From Aggregatilineales bacterium (GTDB taxonomy: Bacteria; Chloroflexota; Anaerolineae; Aggregatilineales; Phototrophicaceae): 64,000 bases of DNA. The stretch is from contig JAUQWZ010000057.1 in assembly GCA_030834905.1 (NCBI GenBank), positions 1 to 64,000 of the forward strand, read 5' to 3'. The notes under the pieces were generated by a model that had not been told where the DNA came from, made no database searches, and saw only the letters and a list, made by a program, of their open reading frames with translations. Below, piece after piece: positions 60,435 to 64,000 of this stretch. The stretch's first letter is position 1. Each line of letters begins with the position of its first letter. The position numbers and the translations under genes are program-made.

Positions 60435-61597
60435 ACACGTCCCCATCTCAACTGACACGATCATTCATTCGCCGGGCGCTCACCAGTGATACATTGGATG
60501 AGCCAGAGATGAACAAATTCAATGGCGACGGCGAACTGATCGCCAGCCTGTACCTCGCACATCAGACCGGCGGCGTTGAAGCTGCCCGGGATGCCTGGGA
60601 GCGTATTAAGCGCTTACGCCCCGATCTTGTCCGACTGGAGCCGCGGCAGAAGCTAATCCCCGCCGACGAGCTGAAGTATCTGCAAAAGCCTGAGTACATG
60701 ATTGAAGGTTATCCCTTCTATGCACACGGCTTCAACGTCCTGGTGGGTCCCAGCGGCGGCGGTAAGTCATTCGTCGCGCTGGACTTTTGCGGGCGGCTGA
60801 TCAAACAGGAGCAGTCGGTAGTCTACATCGCCGGTGAAGGTCTGCATGGCTATGCCTCCCGCTGGGAGGTGTTGAAGGCGCATCTGGATATTCCAGACTC
60901 GGAATACTTCAACTTCTACTGTGAGCCAGTGCAGATCATTGATGAAGATAGCCGCGGGGAATTCTTTGCTCAGATTGATGAGCAGGGAGCACGCCCGGCG
61001 CTGGTGGTCATTGATACGCTGGCACGCTGCGCCATTGGACTGGAAGAAAATAGCAATAAAGAGATGGGGCAGTTTGTGGGCGCAATTGACGCCATACGGC
61101 TGCAATATGACTGTGGCGTGCTGGTCGTCCATCACACCGGCAAAGACGGCTCTGTGCGCGGCGCTAGCGCTCTCATTGCAGCCTGTGACAGCGCGGTGAT
61201 GCTGCACAAGGCTGAGGGGCTGATCAAGCTCTCCAATAAGTTTGATGACGGCGGCAAGAACAAACACGACGCCGAATCAGAGCCAACGTTTATCCAGCTT
61301 GTGCCAATGACTGTTGGTGAATTCGCATCAGCAGTTGTACGCCCGGCAGAGCAGGTCATTCGCTCACCCCGCGAGTCGGGGTATCTCACAGTCAATCAAC
61401 GCGCCATTCTGGAAGCGCTGGAAGCATTCGATAAGCCGATCCCGATCAAGTCTGTTGTGGAGTCCTCAAAGGTTAGTCGGGCTACCGCACATCGTGTGCT
61501 GAAAGACCTTGCAGAGAGTGGCTACATCACCTGGGATAAGAAGCTGAGCACCTATGAGATTACTGATGATGGAAGGTCAGCTTTTTATGAAGGTTAG
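60431..61597 (+). CDS. RepA-like AAA ATPase/helicase with winged-helix tail
   Basis: A 388-residue protein beginning at 60431 (AAGGGACGG upstream). A RecA-type core includes Walker A GPSGGGKS (106-113), Walker B LVVIDTLA (Asp195) and VLVVHHTGKDGSVRGASALI, like RepA-type hexameric helicases of plasmids (AAA_25). A wHTH-like tail (about 335-388: ALEAFDKPIPIKSVVESSKVSRATAHRVLKDLAESGYI) may bind the origin. It should load or act as replicative helicase for this element. Confidence 0.85.
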   Translation: MNTSPSQLTRSFIRRALTSDTLDEPEMNKFNGDGELIASLYLAHQTGGVEAARDAWERIKRLRPDLVRLEPRQKLIPADELKYLQKPEYMIEGYPFYAHGFNVLVGPSGGGKSFVALDFCGRLIKQEQSVVYIAGEGLHGYASRWEVLKAHLDIPDSEYFNFYCEPVQIIDEDSRGEFFAQIDEQGARPALVVIDTLARCAIGLEENSNKEMGQFVGAIDAIRLQYDCGVLVVHHTGKDGSVRGASALIAACDSAVMLHKAEGLIKLSNKFDDGGKNKHDAESEPTFIQLVPMTVGEFASAVVRPAEQVIRSPRESGYLTVNQRAILEALEAFDKPIPIKSVVESSKVSRATAHRVLKDLAESGYITWDKKLSTYEITDDGRSAFYEG

Positions 61598-61598
61598 T

Positions 61599-61780
61599 GA
61601 GTCTCAGAGTCTCATGAGATTCTGCCACTACGCGCGCGCGCGCGTGTACACCGTTGAGTCTCATGAGATTCTGAGACAGTTTGGGTTATGAGGGTTCACA
61701 CAGGTTCGTAAAGGACTTGAGATCTGGCAAAAAGAGTGTCTCAAATTGCCAGAGTCTCACGATGATGAGAAATGAGACTC
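61599..61780. other. Iteron-like repeat region, candidate replication origin
   Basis: Between repA and the primase, GAGTCTCA occurs at 61599, 61607, 61654 and 61752, and inverted at 61773-61780. The 18-bp GAGTCTCATGAGATTCTG is repeated exactly at 61607-61624 and 61654-61671, with an inner palindrome TCTCATGAGA. Between the copies lies a 21-base alternating purine-pyrimidine run (61629-61649, mostly CG), which could adopt Z-DNA. Such repeats beside rep genes are typical oriV features. Confidence 0.7.
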
Positions 61781-61782
61781 AC

Positions 61783-62895
61783 ATGGACACGCAAAACATC
61801 GATTTACTCGCGCTGGTCGAGCGCGATACACATCTCAAAAATGTTGCAGGAACTGACGGCGGTGAATGGGCGGGTCCCTGCCCGTTCTGCGGCGGCAAGG
61901 ATCGCTTTCGCCTGTGGGCGAATGCTGATAAGCCGCACTGCTGGTGCCGGGGCTGTGGCTTTCACGGCGATGCTGTGAGCTACATCATGCGGCGCGACGG
62001 ACTGGATTTCAAAGCGGCGGCTGATCAGCTTGGCATTGAACTGACTCAGCAGAAGAAACAGCAGCGCCGCCCGCCGGTCCCACAGCCGCCGGTGAATACG
62101 TCTGATCTAAAAGACGCGCCCTGTTTTGCCCCCGAGTGGCAGCGTGGCGCAGATCGGTTCGTCGGAGACTGCACGCTCAGATTACAGGATGAATGGGATC
62201 GCCTGAGCGCTGGCGCATATCTTGAGGCGCGGGGCATTACCCGTGAGGCTGCTGGCGCTGCTGAGCTAGGCGTGAATGCTCACAGCCACAATGCCGAATG
62301 GGGCAAGCTCAAGGTGTGGCTGCCCCGGGGGATCGTTATTCCGTGGCAGATCCCGCACACCTACTGGAACATCCGAATCCGCAGACCTAACGCGGATCTT
62401 CAGGACGGCGATAACAAATACATGCCGCCCGCCGGTGTGAGTAACGGGCTGTACAACGCTCATTTCATCACCCCGCGCAAGACGGTGGTAATGGTTGAAG
62501 GTGAGCTAGACGCCATTCTCATCAACTGGCACGTTCATCGTGCCGGAATCGAAAATCTGTGGGCAGTTGCGACCGGCGGCACAACCGGCGGGCGGCTGCT
62601 GAGGTGGGTCACGCTGGTATCGCTGGCGCGGCGCGTGCTGCTGGCGTTCGATGCTGATGAAAACGGCGCGGGGGATGATGCCGCCGCCTGGTGGATGAAA
62701 GCGGTTGGCAGCAAAGCACAGCGCCTGATCCCGACCCATCACGATCCTACTGATATGTGGAAAGCTGGTGAGAGCATCGTTGACTGGATTCGGGGGGCGC
62801 TCGCTCCACAGCCCGCGGCGGTCAAGGTCCCGGCTGCACATTCACAGCGAGCCATGTTCGCCATGAAGGTGAACAGCTATCAGGGGGGAATGTGA
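61783..62895 (+). CDS. CHC2 zinc-finger/TOPRIM primase
   Basis: A 370-residue protein from the ATG at 61783. The N-terminal zinc ribbon shows CPFC (33-36) and CWCRGC (53-58) followed by HGDAVSYIMRRDGLDF, as in DnaG-type primases. The TOPRIM fold includes VVMVEGELDAILI and VLLAFDADENGAGDDAA. It makes primers for the element's own replication together with the RepA-like helicase. A TTG frame start at 61681 would cross the repeats and is less likely. Confidence 0.87.
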   Translation: MDTQNIDLLALVERDTHLKNVAGTDGGEWAGPCPFCGGKDRFRLWANADKPHCWCRGCGFHGDAVSYIMRRDGLDFKAAADQLGIELTQQKKQQRRPPVPQPPVNTSDLKDAPCFAPEWQRGADRFVGDCTLRLQDEWDRLSAGAYLEARGITREAAGAAELGVNAHSHNAEWGKLKVWLPRGIVIPWQIPHTYWNIRIRRPNADLQDGDNKYMPPAGVSNGLYNAHFITPRKTVVMVEGELDAILINWHVHRAGIENLWAVATGGTTGGRLLRWVTLVSLARRVLLAFDADENGAGDDAAAWWMKAVGSKAQRLIPTHHDPTDMWKAGESIVDWIRGALAPQPAAVKVPAAHSQRAMFAMKVNSYQGGM

Positions 62896-64000
62896 TGGGT
62901 ACAGAAGTTAGACTCGATCTGATAGAGAGCAATGACGAGCTGCAAGCGCGGTACTACAAGCTCAACGGCGCTGTCGTCTATGACTATGAAGAACAAATGA
63001 AGGCGGGTGATAAGTTCCCGCCGGTTGTCCTCTTCCACGATGGCGAGCGCTACTGGCTGGCTGACGGCTTTCACCGCGTGGCAGCCGCCCGGCAGATGGA
63101 CGCAAAGTACATTGACGCTGAAGTGCATCAGGGCACACAGCGCGACGCCATGCTCTACGCCAATGGACCGGCGAACCGTGAGCACGGGCTGCAACTGACT
63201 CGGGATGATAAGCGCAACCGCGTAGACCGAATGCTCCAAGATGATGAATGGTCACAGTGGAGCGACCGCAAGATCGGCAAACACTGCGGTGTTAGCCACA
63301 CGTTCGTCGCCATGAGGCGAGATCGCTTAGCACCAAGTGGCAACGTTGCCACACCTGAACGGCACTGGGGGCTACTGAACGGCATGGCGTTCTGGAAGAT
63401 GGTTGAGAAGCTAGAACTCGATAAGGCGACCATCATCAGCCAGCTACAGCAGGGCGCGAATGTACTCACTGACCTGAGCATGACGAAAGATGAAGCGTGG
63501 CAGAAGCTCACCGAGCAGGGGATACGGCAGGCATCGACTCGCTGCCCGGTTGATTCTACAGTTTTTCACCTTGCTACGAGGCGCGTTGCCAGAGTGACAG
63601 GTTACAACGTTAGCAATATGGGGCTGGCGCTAAAGGTCTTTGACCTGAAGCAAGAGGTTGATGAAGTGTGGCTAGCCGACGGGATCGCCACGGCAACACA
63701 GTATGAGATCGATTCCTACCTCAAGCCAGCGGCTGTTGAAACGGAGCGCCCACTCTCTGTTGTTGATGTAGTGATCACCCGGTCTGGTCATATTGGATTT
63801 GTAAAACACATCAACGGGGCATTCAACATCGTTACTACCGTGAACGGTGAACAGCCCCACTACAGGCAGGATCTCACCCTCATTGACCTAACAGACGGCG
63901 CGCTGCCAAAGACACTGACAGAGCAGCAGCGCACAGAGTTTCACATCCTGTCAGCAAAGCAACTGGCTGAGTGGAATGAAAGAGATGCCGATATCCAACC
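62895..64000 (+). CDS. ParB-like protein (partial, runs off the window)
   Basis: Open from an ATG at 62895, overlapping the primase stop (TGATG), to the window end: at least 368 residues. The ParB/Srx N-terminal fold is seen as FPPVVLFHDGERYWLADGFHRVAAARQM, followed by an HTH-like WSDRKIGKHCGVSHTFVAMRRDRL. ParB proteins bind centromere sites for partition; no ParA gene is visible. It contains the palindrome at 63337. The C-terminus is missing. Confidence 0.8.
   Translation, partial: MGTEVRLDLIESNDELQARYYKLNGAVVYDYEEQMKAGDKFPPVVLFHDGERYWLADGFHRVAAARQMDAKYIDAEVHQGTQRDAMLYANGPANREHGLQLTRDDKRNRVDRMLQDDEWSQWSDRKIGKHCGVSHTFVAMRRDRLAPSGNVATPERHWGLLNGMAFWKMVEKLELDKATIISQLQQGANVLTDLSMTKDEAWQKLTEQGIRQASTRCPVDSTVFHLATRRVARVTGYNVSNMGLALKVFDLKQEVDEVWLADGIATATQYEIDSYLKPAAVETERPLSVVDVVITRSGHIGFVKHINGAFNIVTTVNGEQPHYRQDLTLIDLTDGALPKTLTEQQRTEFHILSAKQLAEWNERDADIQ
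63337..63352. repeat. GTGGCAACGTTGCCAC palindrome, copy 3
   Basis: A perfect 16-bp palindrome within the ParB-like gene, just after its HTH, coding for S-G-N-V-A-T. It equals the centre of the 24-bp palindrome at 56680. Confidence 0.85.

Larger units (their letters stand above)
45183..64000. mobile_element. Putative integrated plasmid or conjugative element (continues past the window)
   Basis: A contiguous block of plasmid-type functions: pilin-like and Thr/Pro-rich envelope proteins, an FtsK-like translocase, a small serine recombinase, a CI-like repressor, RepA-like ATPase, CHC2 primase, iteron-like repeats and a ParB-like protein. Small unknown genes and overlapping starts dominate, unlike the preceding chromosome. 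Left limit is set at the first gene; no attachment site was found and the right end is outside the window. Whether it is integrated or a plasmid cannot be told from this window alone. Confidence 0.75.

Overview
The window looks like a GC-rich chromosome from a Chloroflexota-type bacterium, probably Anaerolineae-like. This is an inference from gene style: secreted proteins with long Thr/Pro (TPTPT) linkers, NarL-type two-component systems, a Ser/Thr kinase fused to an AAA/TPR module, GTG starts and many overlapping genes. No rRNA, tRNA or CRISPR array was seen.

Region 1 (1-44.8 kb) reads as ordinary chromosome. It opens with the 3' end of a DDE transposase. It then carries a degenerate NarL-like regulator, two HtrA-like proteases, ppc, a kinase-AAA-TPR protein, a DEAD-box RNA helicase with a terminator in its leader, an MFS carrier, an MTA/SAH-type deaminase, threonine aldolase and a MalK-type ABC ATPase. 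Next come an M1 peptidase, a YgjP-like metallohydrolase, a histidine kinase/response regulator pair, an SDR enzyme, a QueA-family protein, a heterodimeric ABC exporter, a cohesin/SH3 surface protein, GH43 and GH2 glycosidases, and a minus-strand run of small accessory enzymes (nucleotidyltransferase, DUF1801, DHFR-like, AraC, alpha/beta hydrolases, SRPBCC plus ArsR, DinB) ending in a DHA2 drug exporter.

Region 2 (about 45.2 kb to the window end) is a mobile-element module. On the minus strand, 50.9 to 45.4 kb, is a tightly coupled operon of exported, Thr/Pro-rich and membrane proteins, including a small pilin-like protein and two very small membrane proteins. Divergent from it, across two palindromic operators, are a small winged-helix regulator, a GT39-like glycosyltransferase, an FtsK/TraB-like DNA translocase, a YdjM-like membrane hydrolase and an exported protein. 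Then come a small serine recombinase, a membrane protein, a CI-like repressor with its operators, and a plus-strand replication operon: small unknown proteins, a DEDDh exonuclease, a RepA-like ATPase, an iteron-like origin candidate, a CHC2/TOPRIM primase, and a ParB-like protein that runs off the window.

The most interesting reading is a poorly described FtsK-driven conjugation-like system for this phylum, with a pilin-like subunit, a Thr/Pro-rich surface apparatus and possibly its own O-glycosyltransferase. A 14-16 bp palindrome (core TGGCAACGTTGCCA) occurs three times in the element and is a candidate centromere or recombination site. No relaxase, VirB4-type ATPase or large integrase is visible, so a complete transfer system is not proven.
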